From Novosphingobium mathurense (GTDB lineage: Bacteria > Pseudomonadota > Alphaproteobacteria > Sphingomonadales > Sphingomonadaceae): 64,000 bases of DNA. Positions 27,360 through 37,067 of the stretch are shown piece by piece. Below the pieces are notes generated by a model, which saw only the letters and a program-made list of their open reading frames with translations, was not told the DNA's origin and made no database searches. The DNA lies in contig NZ_FVZE01000001.1 in NCBI RefSeq assembly GCF_900168325.1, positions 248,001-312,000 on the forward strand, in the 5' to 3' direction. The position numbers and the translations under genes are program-made. How positions within the stretch are numbered: the stretch's first letter is position 1; every line of letters begins with the position of its first letter.

Positions 27360-28028
27360 ATGCTCGACCTGTTTGGCGCCTCGGGCGCCCAAGGAAAGTT
27401 CACCACCGATCCCGTGACCGGCGCTCTTGTGCCCATGGTCGTCGAGCAGACCAGTCGCGGTGAGCGCAGCTTCGACATCTACTCGCGCCTGCTGCGTGAG
27501 CGCATCGTCTTCGTGACCGGTGAGGTCGAGGACCACATGGCCTCGCTCATCGTCGCACAGTTGCTGTTCCTGGAATCGGAAAATCCCTCGAAGGATATCT
27601 CGATGTACATCAACTCGCCGGGCGGTGTCGTCACGGCGGGCATGGCGATCCATGACACCATGCAGTACATCAAGCCGCGCGTTTCGACCGTGTGCATCGG
27701 CCAGGCCGCATCGATGGGCAGCTTCCTGCTCGCTGCGGGTGAGCCGGGCATGCGCATCGCGCTGCCCAATGCCCGAATCATGGTGCACCAGCCCTCGGGC
27801 GGCGCGCGCGGCATGGCATCGGACATCGAGATCCAGGCGCGTGAAATCCTGCGCATGCGCAAGCGCCTGAACGATCTCTACGTGAAGTACACCGGCAAGT
27901 CGCTCGACGAAATCGAGAAGGCGATGGACCGCGATACCTTCCTCGAAGCCGAGGAAGCGCTGGCCTTCGGTCTCGTCGACAAGGTTTTCGAAACGCGGCC
28001 TGATGCGGAGAAGACGGCCGAAGGATGA
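27360..28028 (+). CDS. clpP: ATP-dependent Clp protease proteolytic subunit ClpP
   Basis: A 222-residue serine protease forming the 14-mer chamber used by ClpX and ClpA. The triad is S118 in GQAASMGS, H143 in MVHQPSGG and the Asp in MDRDTF. The N terminus (about 1-25) is slightly longer than the mature E. coli protein and may be processed. In alphaproteobacteria ClpXP degrades cell-cycle regulators including CtrA, which may connect to the CtrA-like boxes in this window. It begins 193 bases after tig. Confidence 0.97.
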   Translation: MLDLFGASGAQGKFTTDPVTGALVPMVVEQTSRGERSFDIYSRLLRERIVFVTGEVEDHMASLIVAQLLFLESENPSKDISMYINSPGGVVTAGMAIHDTMQYIKPRVSTVCIGQAASMGSFLLAAGEPGMRIALPNARIMVHQPSGGARGMASDIEIQAREILRMRKRLNDLYVKYTGKSLDEIEKAMDRDTFLEAEEALAFGLVDKVFETRPDAEKTAEG

Positions 28029-28161
28029 TGCGGCAGGGTGAATGGCGATACGCGGTGTTAGCCATTTAGCCAGTCTCAACGAATTCGGCCTAGGATTGCA
28101 AAACCGGCCCCCCGCAGAGTAGACTAATCGAGTCGCCTCAAACGGGGGCCAAAGACGGAAA

Positions 28162-29424
28162 ATGACGAAATTGAGCGGATCTGACGCGAAAAGCACCCTT
28201 TACTGCAGCTTCTGCGGCAAGTCGCAGCACGAAGTGCGCAAGCTGATCGCGGGACCCACGGTCTTTATCTGTGACGAATGCGTCGAGCTCTGCAACGACA
28301 TCATTCGTGAGGAAACCAAGGCCGGGATCGCGGGCAAGAAGGATGGCGGCGTGCCGTCTCCCCGCGAAATCTGCGAGACGCTTAACGACTACGTGATCGG
28401 CCAAGACCGCGCCAAGCGCGTGCTGTCGGTGGCGGTGCACAACCACTACAAGCGCCTCAAGCACAGCGGCAAGCAGGGCGACGTCGAGCTGTCGAAGTCG
28501 AACATTCTGCTGGTCGGCCCGACCGGTTCCGGCAAGACGCTGCTGGCGCAGACTCTGGCCAAGACGTTCGACGTGCCCTTCACGATGGCCGATGCCACCA
28601 CGCTGACCGAAGCCGGTTACGTGGGCGAGGACGTGGAAAACATCATCCTCAAGCTGCTCCAGGCTTCCGACTATAACGTCGAGAAGGCGCAGCACGGCAT
28701 CGTCTACATCGACGAGATCGACAAGATCAGCCGCAAGGCCGAGAACCCGTCGATCACGCGTGACGTTTCGGGCGAGGGCGTGCAGCAGGCACTGCTCAAG
28801 CTGATGGAAGGCACCACCGCTTCGGTCCCGCCGCAGGGCGGCCGCAAGCACCCGCAGCAGGAATTCCTGCAGGTGGACACGACCAACATCCTGTTCATCT
28901 GCGGCGGCGCCTTCGCGGGCCTCGAAAAGATCATCGCCGACCGCCTGCAGAAGCGTTCGATCGGCTTCGGTGCACACGTCGCCGATCCCGACAAGCGCCG
29001 CGTGGGCGAGCTCCTGCAGAAGTCGGAGCCAGAAGATCTGCTCAAGTTCGGCCTGATTCCCGAATTCGTCGGCCGTCTGCCGGTCATTGCGACGCTGGAA
29101 GATCTCGATATCGCTGCGCTCGTGAAGATCCTCAAGGAGCCGAAGAACGCGCTCATCAAGCAGTACCGCAAGCTTTTCGAGCTTGAGGACGTTGAGCTGA
29201 CCTTCACCGACGAGGCGCTTGAGGCGATTGCCCAGAGGGCAATCGACCGCAAGACCGGTGCCCGTGGCCTTCGCTCGATCGTCGAGGGTCTGCTGCTCGA
29301 TACCATGTACGACCTGCCGACCGAGACCGACATCGCCGAAGTCGTGGTCGACAAGGAAGTGGTTGAAGGCCGCAAGGAGCCGGTTCGCGTACTCAAGGGC
29401 GACAAGGCCGAAGCCGCGGCCTGA
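28162..29424 (+). CDS. clpX: ATP-dependent Clp protease ATP-binding subunit ClpX
   Basis: A 420-residue AAA+ unfoldase that feeds substrates to ClpP. The N-terminal zinc domain has CSFC at about residues 14-17 and CDEC at about 39-42. Walker A is GPTGSGKT (about 116-123) and Walker B is [10 protein letters not shown]. The ClpP-binding loop IGF (in the RSIGFG segment) is present. It lies 133 bases after clpP and is closed by a strong terminator. Confidence 0.97.
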   Translation: MTKLSGSDAKSTLYCSFCGKSQHEVRKLIAGPTVFICDECVELCNDIIREETKAGIAGKKDGGVPSPREICETLNDYVIGQDRAKRVLSVAVHNHYKRLKHSGKQGDVELSKSNILLVGPTGSGKTLLAQTLAKTFDVPFTMADATTLTEAGYVGEDVENIILKLLQASDYNVEKAQHGIVYIDEIDKISRKAENPSITRDVSGEGVQQALLKLMEGTTASVPPQGGRKHPQQEFLQVDTTNILFICGGAFAGLEKIIADRLQKRSIGFGAHVADPDKRRVGELLQKSEPEDLLKFGLIPEFVGRLPVIATLEDLDIAALVKILKEPKNALIKQYRKLFELEDVELTFTDEALEAIAQRAIDRKTGARGLRSIVEGLLLDTMYDLPTETDIAEVVVDKEVVEGRKEPVRVLKGDKAEAAA

Positions 29425-29452
29425 GGTTCAGCGCCGGACAGAACGGAAAAAA

Positions 29453-29483
29453 GGCCGTCCGCAGCGATGCGGGCGGCCTTTTT
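29453..29483 (+). terminator. Intrinsic terminator after clpX
   Basis: GGCCGTCCGCA pairs with TGCGGGCGGCC around a GCGA loop, followed by five T. A short A-run precedes the stem. Confidence 0.88.
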
Positions 29484-29507
29484 CTTTGAGACGCGGTGCT
29501 TTGAAAG

Positions 29508-30479
29508 TCAGATGACTGCTTCGCTTTCCAGGGCACAGGGTGCGTCCGGATCTGTCTCGATCTGGATCGTCGGGTGGCCGATGCCGAACTCGTGTTCGAG
29601 GTCGCGACCGAGTTGGCGGAGGAACGCGTCTTCGCGGCTTGCGCCCGGCATGACGAGGTGGGCGGTGAGCGCTGTTTCGGTCGTGCTCATCGGCCAGACA
29701 TGGAGGTCGTGGACCCGCACGACGCCGGGTTGCCTCTCGAGGAAGGTGCGTACTTTCGCCACGTCGATATGATCGGGTACAGCCAGCATTCCCATACGCA
29801 GCGAATCGCGCAGAAGGCCCCAGCTCGACCAGGCGATCACGGCGGTGATAAGCAGGGACGTGATTGGGTCGATCACGGCAAGGCCACTCCCGTAGATTGC
29901 CAGGCCGGCCAGCACGACTCCGGCAGAGACCGCCGCGTCAGCCATGAGGTGGATGAAAGCGGCGCGCAGGTTGAGATCGCTCTTGCTGCCCTTGGCGAAA
30001 AGCAGGGCGGATAGCGCGTTCACGGCAATGCCGACTGCGGCCACGACGATCATTGTCATCCCGGCCACAGGTGCAGGATCGTTGAATCGCCGGATCGTCT
30101 CGACCAGGATCGCGCCGATGGCGACCCAAAGCAGCGCCGCATTGGCGATCGAGGCGAGGATCGAGGAACTCTTCAGGCCGTAAGTGAAGCGTTCCGAAGG
30201 CGGCCGGGCGGCCAACACGCTCGCGGCCCATGCCAGCATTAGCGAGAGCACGTCCGAGAGGTTGTGCCCGGCATCGGCCAGCAGTGCCATCGAGCCGCTG
30301 AACAGCCCTGCGACGACTTCAGCGATGACGAAACCGACATTGAGCGCGACGGCAATGGCGAAAGCCGTGTTGGCGTTGCCGGGCAGCGGCGGAGCGTGAT
30401 GGTGGTGCCCGTGGCTATGCCCGTGACCATGGGAATGGTCGTGCCCGTGATGATGTCCGCTGCCCATGGCTGATTTCAT
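29508..30479 (-). CDS. Cation diffusion facilitator (Zn/Co/Cd efflux)
   Basis: A 323-residue inner-membrane proton antiporter for divalent metals. The N terminus (about 7-25) is a His/Gly/Asp metal-binding stretch with more than ten His. Six membrane helices follow; the metal site motifs are HNLSD in helix 2 (DAGHNLSD) and HLMAD in helix 5. The C-terminal cytosolic domain (about 230-310) includes VRVHDLHVW. Possible starts are TTG 30494, ATG 30479 and ATG 30467; none has a clear ribosome site. The His-rich N terminus resembles ZitB/DmeF-type exporters. The metal is probably Zn, Co or Cd. Confidence 0.92.
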   Translation of the reverse strand: MKSAMGSGHHHGHDHSHGHGHSHGHHHHAPPLPGNANTAFAIAVALNVGFVIAEVVAGLFSGSMALLADAGHNLSDVLSLMLAWAASVLAARPPSERFTYGLKSSSILASIANAALLWVAIGAILVETIRRFNDPAPVAGMTMIVVAAVGIAVNALSALLFAKGSKSDLNLRAAFIHLMADAAVSAGVVLAGLAIYGSGLAVIDPITSLLITAVIAWSSWGLLRDSLRMGMLAVPDHIDVAKVRTFLERQPGVVRVHDLHVWPMSTTETALTAHLVMPGASREDAFLRQLGRDLEHEFGIGHPTIQIETDPDAPCALESEAVI

Positions 30480-30826
30480 CGCACGTGCGGGCAAGGGCCA
30501 GCAAGCTATGAAGTATCATCACATGTCATTCTATTTCATGGGAAATTTTGAACGGATGCAGGAGTGGCTTGGGGCGTGACATTTATGCCGCAATGCGGAA
30601 ATGAAGTCCATGAATTAACGCATTGATAAATAGAGATTATCTGAATTTGTGACAATTTTGCATTATTTTAGCATTCCATAAATTGCCGAAGAGCGATCTA
30701 AAATGCACATAGATCGTCAGAAAGTTGTCATCTGGCGCTGCTTTTAGCGGCTGCAGCAATTCGGACGCGGGCTTCTTCCATCCGCGGCTTTGCTTGTCAC
30801 ACTAACCAGTTCTCAAGGGGCTTAGG
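30480..30826. other. AT-rich promoter region between the cation exporter and the Oar-like receptor
   Basis: About 345 bases with no gene. The part at 30580-30720 is markedly AT-rich against its neighbours, with several TTGCAT/TAGCAT and TTGATAAAT-like stretches. It is probably the control region of the receptor gene, but I cannot pick a single promoter or a known operator. Confidence 0.5.
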
Positions 30827-33800
30827 ATGAAGTTCCATTCAGCATTCATGACGGCGACCAGCACGTTGGCGCTTTGCACTTTTTCATTGGCGATTGGGGC
30901 CAGCTTGGCCGCAATGCCCGCTTACGCGCAGGAAACCTCTTCCGCGGTCCGCGGCGTCATCAATGGTCCCGCCGGTGTGATCGCCGGTGCGACTGTGAGC
31001 ATCGTCCACCAGCCTTCAGGCACGAAGCTGGAGACCATGACCGCCGACGATGGCACGTTCGGAGCGAATGGTCTGCGCGTGGGTGGACCGTTCACTGTGA
31101 CCGTTTCGGCGCCGGGCTACGAAGGCGCCACCATTAACGATCTCTATCTTCAGGCCGGACAGCCCGTCCGCCTTCCGGTGACTCTCGAAGGGCAATCGGA
31201 AATCGTGGTCTCGGCGGACTCGCTGATGCCACAGGTCGGACTTACCGATGGCCCCACCACAGCGCTAGGCCGCGAGCAGATCGAGAACGCCGCCTCGATC
31301 AATCGCGATATCCGCGATCTTGCGCGGCGCGATCCGCTTGTGACCATGGACCTTACCAACAGCCGTGCCATTGAAATTGCCGGCAACAACGGTCGCCTGA
31401 ACCGCTTCTCGGTCGACGGCATGCAGATGTCGGACGACTTCGGTCTCAATAACGGTGGTCTGCCTACGAACCGCGGTCCCGTTCCTTATGACGCGATCGA
31501 ACAGTTCACTGTCAAGGTCGCGCCTTTCGACATTTCCGAAGGCGACATGCAGGGCGGCGCGATTAACGTTGTGCTCCGCTCCGGCGGCAACGCGTTCCAT
31601 GGCGGCGGCTTCTTCAGCTACACCGATGATGGCCTGACCGGCAGCAAGAGCGGCAAGGCTGACGTCAGTCTCGACTTCGATTCCAAGCAGTACGGCGGTT
31701 GGCTCTCGGGTCCGCTTGTGAAGGACACGCTGTTCTTTATGATGGCCTATGAGCGCACCAAGGAAGGACAGCCACTCGATGCTGGCTTCGGGCCGGGCTT
31801 TTCCAGCCAGGTTCCAGGTCTCACGCAAGACCTGATCGACGACGTGAGCAGCATCGCGAAAAGCCGCTATGGCTACGATACGATGGGTCTGATCTCGACG
31901 ACGAACGAGAAGGACGAAAAGATTGTTGGCAAGCTGGATTGGAACATCAACAGCAGCCAGCGCGCATCGCTGACGTACATTCGCAATCTTGGTTCCAATC
32001 AGTTCCAGCAGAACACCTACCTGACCTCGCCTTTCGCGCTGGGCTTCCAATCCAATGGCTACGAACTCAAGGAAGAGGTCAACTCCGGGACGTTCGAACT
32101 GAACTCGACTTGGTCGGATGCGTTTTCGACGACGTTTCGTGCCTCATATCGCGACTACAACCGTTCGCAGACTCCGTTCGGCGGTCGCAATTTTCCGCAG
32201 ATGGAAGTCTGTCTCGATCCCACCTCGATCAATACGAAGACCAACTCGAACACGTCCTGCGGTTCGACGCGCCTGTTCTTCGGTCCTGACGTCAGTCGCC
32301 AGTCCAATGCGCTGAATACCGAGAACCTCTCCATCGACTTCACCGCGCGTTTGCAGCTCGGCGATCACTCGCTGCGCTACATGGCCGGCTTCACCAAGGT
32401 CGATACGTTCAACCTCTTCCTGCAACGCTCGCTGGGTGACTTTTACTTCGATTCGCTTGAGGATTTCCGTAACGGGAATGTTAGCCGTATTCGCTACGCC
32501 AGCGCTGTGCCGTCAAACAACCCGAACGATGCGGCGGCGTCCTTTAGCACGACGAACTGGACGGTGGGCTTGCAGGACGACTGGCAGGTCACGAACAGTC
32601 TCGCACTGACCGCGGGCGTACGGTACGACCTGTTCGGCAACGACGTCCGTCCGCCGCTGAACAGCAATTTCCTTGATCGGGCCGGTTTCACTAATCGCCA
32701 GACCTTCAACGGCCTGGGCGTGATCCAACCGCGCGCCGCCTTCAGCTGGAATGCGAACGACCGTCTCGTGGTGCGCGGTGGCATCGGGGTGTTCGCCGGC
32801 GGTACGCCGGACGTGTTCCTGTCGAACGTGTTCTCGAACACCGGGCAGCTCACCAATTCGGTCGACATCACCTCGCTCAACTGCGGTTCGCGCGGCAATA
32901 CCTGCGGTGCGTTCACTAACGTCACCGGCGGCACGATCGACTCCAGCATCATCAATTACCTGACCAGCAACACGAGCTCGCTCGCGGCGGCGCCGACCGA
33001 CGTGATCGATCCGAACATCAAGCTGGCCCGTAAGATGAAGGTCACCCTCTCGGCCGATTACGAAGCGGACCTCGGGCCGCTAGGCGATGGTTGGCTTTTC
33101 GGGGCGCAGTTCCTCTACGACAAGACATTGCAGGGCTACATGTGGACCGATCTTCGCTCGGTGCAGGTGGGTACTTTGCCCGATGGTCGCCCGATGTACG
33201 GTCCGATCAATGGCGTCGCGACCACCAACCGCGACCTGATGCTGACCAACACCACTGACGGTCGCGGCATCTTCGGTACGTTCCGCGTCGAAAAGCGGCT
33301 TGGCGATTTCACTCTGAGTGGCAGTTACACGCGTTCGGACGTGAAGGACCGTTCCGCCCTGACTTCGTCGACTTCGTCGTCGAACTACGGGAACAACGCC
33401 TTCGTAGACCCGAATTTGCCTGCCTATGGCCGGTCGATCTACGAATACCGCGACCAGTGGAAGTTCGGCTTTAATTTCGATCATGCCTTCTTTGGCGATA
33501 ACAAGACCAGCATCGGGCTGTTCGGCGAATATCGCTCGGGCCGTCCCTATAGCTTGACCATGCGTGACAACACCGGCACGCGCGGCACCGTGTTCGGCAC
33601 GGTCGGAAACCTGAGCAACATGCTGCTTTATGTTCCGACCGCGGGAGGCGACCCGCTTGTGCAGTTCGACTCGGCAGCCAGCGAGTCTGCCTTCAACCAG
33701 CTCGTTTCGGATCTCGGCATCGAGAAGTTCCGCGGCGGCATCATCTCGAAGAACAGCCAGACGTCGCCCGATTTCTTCAAGATCGACTTGCACTTCGGCC

Positions 33801-34069
33801 AAGTGCTCCCGCTGCCGGTCGTTTCGGGTGGCAAGTTCGAGCTGTTCGCCGACATCGAGAACGTGCTCAATATGATCAACAAGGACTGGGGCGCGCTCCG
33901 CCAGGTTCAATTCCCATACAATTCCAACCTGGTTCGCGTGACTTGCGCCCAGGCCAGTGGCGGAAACTGCACGAAGTATCAGTATAGCAACGTGCTGGCT
34001 CCGAACGAAGTGCTGCAGACGCGCCAGTCGCTCTACGGTGTGCGGATCGGTGCCCGCATCAAGTTCTGA
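30827..34069 (+). CDS. Oar-like TonB-dependent receptor with carboxypeptidase-regulatory-like domain
   Basis: A 1080-residue outer-membrane protein. After a signal peptide (about 1-35) comes an Ig-like carboxypeptidase-regulatory domain (about 40-130), then a plug domain (about 145-265), then a large beta-barrel ending in the terminal Phe of ARIKF, as barrels require. This order is that of Oar-type receptors, first described in Myxococcus and abundant in sphingomonads. The substrate is unknown; oligosaccharides, peptides or adhesion-related ligands are possible. A gap-rich upstream region and its own terminator make it a single-gene unit. Confidence 0.9.
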   Translation: MKFHSAFMTATSTLALCTFSLAIGASLAAMPAYAQETSSAVRGVINGPAGVIAGATVSIVHQPSGTKLETMTADDGTFGANGLRVGGPFTVTVSAPGYEGATINDLYLQAGQPVRLPVTLEGQSEIVVSADSLMPQVGLTDGPTTALGREQIENAASINRDIRDLARRDPLVTMDLTNSRAIEIAGNNGRLNRFSVDGMQMSDDFGLNNGGLPTNRGPVPYDAIEQFTVKVAPFDISEGDMQGGAINVVLRSGGNAFHGGGFFSYTDDGLTGSKSGKADVSLDFDSKQYGGWLSGPLVKDTLFFMMAYERTKEGQPLDAGFGPGFSSQVPGLTQDLIDDVSSIAKSRYGYDTMGLISTTNEKDEKIVGKLDWNINSSQRASLTYIRNLGSNQFQQNTYLTSPFALGFQSNGYELKEEVNSGTFELNSTWSDAFSTTFRASYRDYNRSQTPFGGRNFPQMEVCLDPTSINTKTNSNTSCGSTRLFFGPDVSRQSNALNTENLSIDFTARLQLGDHSLRYMAGFTKVDTFNLFLQRSLGDFYFDSLEDFRNGNVSRIRYASAVPSNNPNDAAASFSTTNWTVGLQDDWQVTNSLALTAGVRYDLFGNDVRPPLNSNFLDRAGFTNRQTFNGLGVIQPRAAFSWNANDRLVVRGGIGVFAGGTPDVFLSNVFSNTGQLTNSVDITSLNCGSRGNTCGAFTNVTGGTIDSSIINYLTSNTSSLAAAPTDVIDPNIKLARKMKVTLSADYEADLGPLGDGWLFGAQFLYDKTLQGYMWTDLRSVQVGTLPDGRPMYGPINGVATTNRDLMLTNTTDGRGIFGTFRVEKRLGDFTLSGSYTRSDVKDRSALTSSTSSSNYGNNAFVDPNLPAYGRSIYEYRDQWKFGFNFDHAFFGDNKTSIGLFGEYRSGRPYSLTMRDNTGTRGTVFGTVGNLSNMLLYVPTAGGDPLVQFDSAASESAFNQLVSDLGIEKFRGGIISKNSQTSPDFFKIDLHFGQVLPLPVVSGGKFELFADIENVLNMINKDWGALRQVQFPYNSNLVRVTCAQASGGNCTKYQYSNVLAPNEVLQTRQSLYGVRIGARIKF

Positions 34070-34095
34070 TATCATCGATCGAGCAGAGAAAATGG

Positions 34096-34127
34096 AAAGG
34101 GAGGGGCCGAAAGGTCCCTCCCTTTTC
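34096..34127 (+). terminator. Intrinsic terminator after the Oar-like receptor
   Basis: AAAGGGAGGGGCC pairs with GGTCCCTCCCTTT (with one G-U pair) around GAAA and is followed by TTTTCTCG. Confidence 0.85.
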
Positions 34128-34203
34128 TCGTATCGATAGCAGCTTGCCGACAATCTCCTGCGGGGCAACCGCGATCAGGCAGTAGGCGCCGAGCCTCTGG
34201 GTC

Positions 34204-34872
34204 TTACTGGTAGACGCAGGCGTCGTAGCCGTCGCGCTTCACGGTGCCGATGCGCGCGGCGATCGTGTTGCCGTAGCGGCGGGTGAAGCCCGAGGGGCTT
34301 TTGACTGCGCGGGTTTTGGGGCTGGGCAGGGCGGCTGCCATGCGTGCCGCTTCGGTTGGGGTCAGGTTGGCTGCGGACTTGCCGAAATAGCGCTGGGAGC
34401 CAGCCTCGACGCCGTAAGTGCCGATGCCGGTTTCCGCGACGTTGAGGTAGACTTCCATGATCCGGCGCTTGTCCCACAGGTTTTCGATCAGAAAAGTGAA
34501 CCAGACTTCCAGGCCCTTGCGCAGGTAGCGGGTCCAGCCTTCGCCCTGCCAAAGAAACACGTTCTTGGCGGTCTGCTGGCTGATCGTCGAACCTCCGCGC
34601 AGACGACCGCCGCGGGCATTGCGCTCTATCGCCTTCTCGATCGCCTCGGTGTCGAAGCCGCTGTGGCTGCAGAACTTGCCGTCCTCTCCCGCGACGACTG
34701 CGGCAACCATGTTGCGGTCAATCCGGCTCAGCGGTTCCCAGTCCTTGGTGATGCCGTTGCCGTCCATCACCATGGTGACGGTGACCGGCGGCGGCACGAA
34801 CCGGTAGAGGACAGTGAGACCCACGCTGATGGCGACGAACCAGACGATGGTTTTGGCAAGGATGCGCAGCAA
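34204..34872 (-). CDS. mtgA: Monofunctional peptidoglycan glycosyltransferase MtgA
   Basis: A GT51 enzyme that polymerises lipid II into glycan strands. From TTG at 34872 it has 222 residues: one membrane helix near residues 4-24, then the transglycosylase domain with the catalytic Glu in GEDGKF, the RGGSTISQQTAKN motif and MEVYLNVAE. The frame is open to a GTG at 34992, but that start is only 19 bases after the rpoH terminator hairpin and would add 40 non-membrane residues, so I prefer 34872 (GGAG about ten bases upstream). The exact start remains uncertain. Confidence 0.9.
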   Translation of the reverse strand: MLRILAKTIVWFVAISVGLTVLYRFVPPPVTVTMVMDGNGITKDWEPLSRIDRNMVAAVVAGEDGKFCSHSGFDTEAIEKAIERNARGGRLRGGSTISQQTAKNVFLWQGEGWTRYLRKGLEVWFTFLIENLWDKRRIMEVYLNVAETGIGTYGVEAGSQRYFGKSAANLTPTEAARMAAALPSPKTRAVKSPSGFTRRYGNTIAARIGTVKRDGYDACVYQ

Positions 34873-35010
34873 GGGAGAAGGGCTCCGGAGATCAGGTTGG
34901 ACGGCCCACTGGCGAATGCGTCGTGGGCCCGGTGATCTACTAGCGATCTTGTAGCTGCCGGAAAAGCGCTCCGCTGGACAGGTGCCCGACACCCCAAGAT
35001 GGCAGATAGG

Positions 35011-35048
35011 AAAAAGGCCGGGCCTACCCCCTTTGGGTTGGCCCGGCC
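35011..35048 (-). terminator. Intrinsic terminator after rpoH
   Basis: On the minus strand GGCCGGGCC pairs with GGCCCGGCC around a 15-base loop and is followed by five T (35015-35011). It separates rpoH from mtgA. Confidence 0.9.
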
Positions 35049-35091
35049 TCTTGTCCGGCTTGCGGTTGGCCTGAAGTCAGGCCACCTGCGG

Positions 35092-36003
35092 TCAGGTTGC
35101 CGGCATGAGGCGCTTTTCACCGGCAATCCGGTTCATCGCCTTCTGCAGCTTTTCGAAGGCACGAACTTCGATCTGGCGCACGCGCTCGCGGCTGACGTGG
35201 TAGACTTGGCTCAGCTCCTCGAGCGTCTTGGGGTCGTCCGTCAGGCGACGTTCGGTGAGAATGTCGCGTTCGCGGTCGTTGAGCGAATCCATCGCTTCGA
35301 CCAGCATTTCGTGGCGGACCGAAGCTTCCTCGGCGTCGGCAACGGTTTCGTCTTGCAGCGGGCGGTCATCCGCGAGGATGTCCATCCACTGGCCTTCGCC
35401 TTCCTCGCGCAAGGAGACGTTGAGCGAGGCATCGCCGCCCATCATCATGCGCCGGTTCATGTTGACGACTTCGGTTTCCGACACGCCCAGGGTCGTTGCG
35501 ATCTTGGCAACGTCGTCCGGGTGGAGGTCGGTATCCTCGTAGGCGTCGAGGTTCTTCTTCATCCGGCGCAGGTTGAAGAACAGCTTCTTCTGCGCGGCGG
35601 TGGTGCCCATCTTCACGAGGCTCCACGAGCGCAGGATGAACTCCTGTATCGAGGCCTTGATCCACCACATCGCGTAAGTCGCGAGGCGGAAACCCCGATC
35701 GGGTTCGAATTTCTTCACGCCCTGCATCAGGCCGATGTTGCCCTCGGAAATCAGTTCCGAAACGGGCAGGCCATAGCCGCGGTAGCCCATCGCGATCTTC
35801 GCGACGAGACGCAGGTGGCTGGTTACGAGTTGGGCGGCAGCCTCCGGATCCTCATGTTCCTTGTAGCGCTTGGCGAGCATGTATTCCTGCTCGGGGGCAA
35901 GTACCGGGAACTTGCGAATCTCGCTCATGTAGCGGTTGAGGCTTTGCTCACCGCCCAGAGTCGGCACAGCCGGGAGATTGCGTTCGTTGTTGCTCACGTT
36001 CAT
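35092..36003 (-). CDS. rpoH: Heat-shock sigma factor RpoH (sigma-32)
   Basis: A 303-residue sigma-70-family factor. Region 2 contains ISEGNIGLMQGVKKFEP and FRLATYAMWWIKASIQE. The RpoH box, which separates this group from RpoD, is seen as QKKLFFNLRRMKKNL. Region 4 ends with VSRERVRQIEVRAFEKL. The start at 36003 is chosen because GGAAAGGA lies just upstream; an in-frame ATG seven codons earlier lacks one. RpoH would be expected to drive chaperone and protease genes such as clpP/clpX. Alphaproteobacteria often have two rpoH genes; which one this is cannot be decided here. Confidence 0.96.
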   Translation of the reverse strand: MNVSNNERNLPAVPTLGGEQSLNRYMSEIRKFPVLAPEQEYMLAKRYKEHEDPEAAAQLVTSHLRLVAKIAMGYRGYGLPVSELISEGNIGLMQGVKKFEPDRGFRLATYAMWWIKASIQEFILRSWSLVKMGTTAAQKKLFFNLRRMKKNLDAYEDTDLHPDDVAKIATTLGVSETEVVNMNRRMMMGGDASLNVSLREEGEGQWMDILADDRPLQDETVADAEEASVRHEMLVEAMDSLNDRERDILTERRLTDDPKTLEELSQVYHVSRERVRQIEVRAFEKLQKAMNRIAGEKRLMPAT

Positions 36004-36092
36004 CCGTCCTTTCCGGTCGGCCATCGGTCAAAGACCCTTGCTAGGCGTCTTAGCTTGCGGCCACCTGTTCATGATAGCACATAAATCCGATT

Positions 36093-37049
36093 TCAGTTTT
36101 GCAATTCATCAATGAGTGCCGCCATGTCGGCGGGGACTGGGCTGACGAAGTGCACCTTCTCCTTCTTAACGGGATGAATGAAGCCAAGTTCCGCGGCGTG
36201 AAGCGCCTGGCGGGAAAATTGTAGCCTCTGGAGAATCGGGCGAAGCGCTGAAGGTGTACGTCCATAGACAGGATCACCCAATAGCGGATGGCCGATTGAC
36301 GACATGTGAACGCGCACCTGGTGGGTGCGTCCGGTTTCGAGACGGCACTCGACGAGCGAGGCATTCCGGAGCCTCTCGAGGGTGCGGTAATGTGTCACCG
36401 CGTGCTTGCCGCGGCCTTCATCGACAATGGCCATTTTCTTGCGATTCGTGCTCGATCGTCCGATCGCGCCCGTCACCGTGCCGGCAATCGGAATCGGGTG
36501 CCCGCCGACTATCGCCTTGTAGGCCCGCTCGATCGAATGATCGGCGAACTGTGCAGCCAGCCCCTCGTGCGCCCGGTCGGTCTTGGCGACGACCAGCAAT
36601 CCGGACGTATCCTTGTCGATTCGGTGGACGATGCCGGGGCGGGCGACGCCGCCGATCCCTGACAGCTGCCCGCGGCAGTGGTGGAGCAGGGCATTGACCA
36701 GCGTTCCGTCGGAATTGCCGGCAGCCGGATGGACCACGAGCCCGGCCGGCTTGTCGATGACGATGAGGAATTCGTCCTCGAACACGACATCGAGCGGGAT
36801 GTCCTGCGCTATTGCCTCGGCCGGTGCCGCTGCGGGCACGCGGATCGCGAAGGGCGTGCCCTCGCTCACCTTGAGGGACGCTTGCGCCGCGGACTTCCCG
36901 TCCAGCGTCACGCGTCCTTCGCCCAGCAATGCCTTGACCCGCTCACGCGAGAGGCCGCTGGCTTCTGCCAGCATCTTGTCCAGTCTGCCGCCGCCAGGGC
37001 CGATGCAGCCCTCGATCAGATCTTCAGAGATGTTTGAACTACCCCCCAT
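36093..37049 (-). CDS. rluD: 23S rRNA pseudouridine synthase RluD
   Basis: A 318-residue RluA-family enzyme. An N-terminal S4 RNA-binding domain (about 20-80: RLDKMLAEASGLSRERVKALL) precedes the catalytic domain, with the active-site Asp in GIVHRIDKDTSGLL. RluD modifies helix 69 of 23S rRNA, and length and motifs fit RluD better than RluC. The start at 37049 is only 18 bases from the divergent JAMM gene start at 37068, so the two promoters must overlap each other's leader. A second RluA-family gene lies at 62594. Confidence 0.93.
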   Translation of the reverse strand: MGGSSNISEDLIEGCIGPGGGRLDKMLAEASGLSRERVKALLGEGRVTLDGKSAAQASLKVSEGTPFAIRVPAAAPAEAIAQDIPLDVVFEDEFLIVIDKPAGLVVHPAAGNSDGTLVNALLHHCRGQLSGIGGVARPGIVHRIDKDTSGLLVVAKTDRAHEGLAAQFADHSIERAYKAIVGGHPIPIAGTVTGAIGRSSTNRKKMAIVDEGRGKHAVTHYRTLERLRNASLVECRLETGRTHQVRVHMSSIGHPLLGDPVYGRTPSALRPILQRLQFSRQALHAAELGFIHPVKKEKVHFVSPVPADMAALIDELQN

Positions 37050-37067
37050 TGCGGCTAAGATTTGGGG

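Noticed and set aside
34873..34992. GTG at 34992 as the mtgA start
   Set aside because: It lies just behind the rpoH terminator and would add 40 charged residues before the membrane helix; a TTG at 34872 fits the family better.
36004..36092. rpoH promoter from TTGCAA and TATCAT upstream of rpoH
   Set aside because: The spacing between the two elements is about 22 bases, too long for a standard promoter; no heat-shock type promoter could be recognised with confidence.
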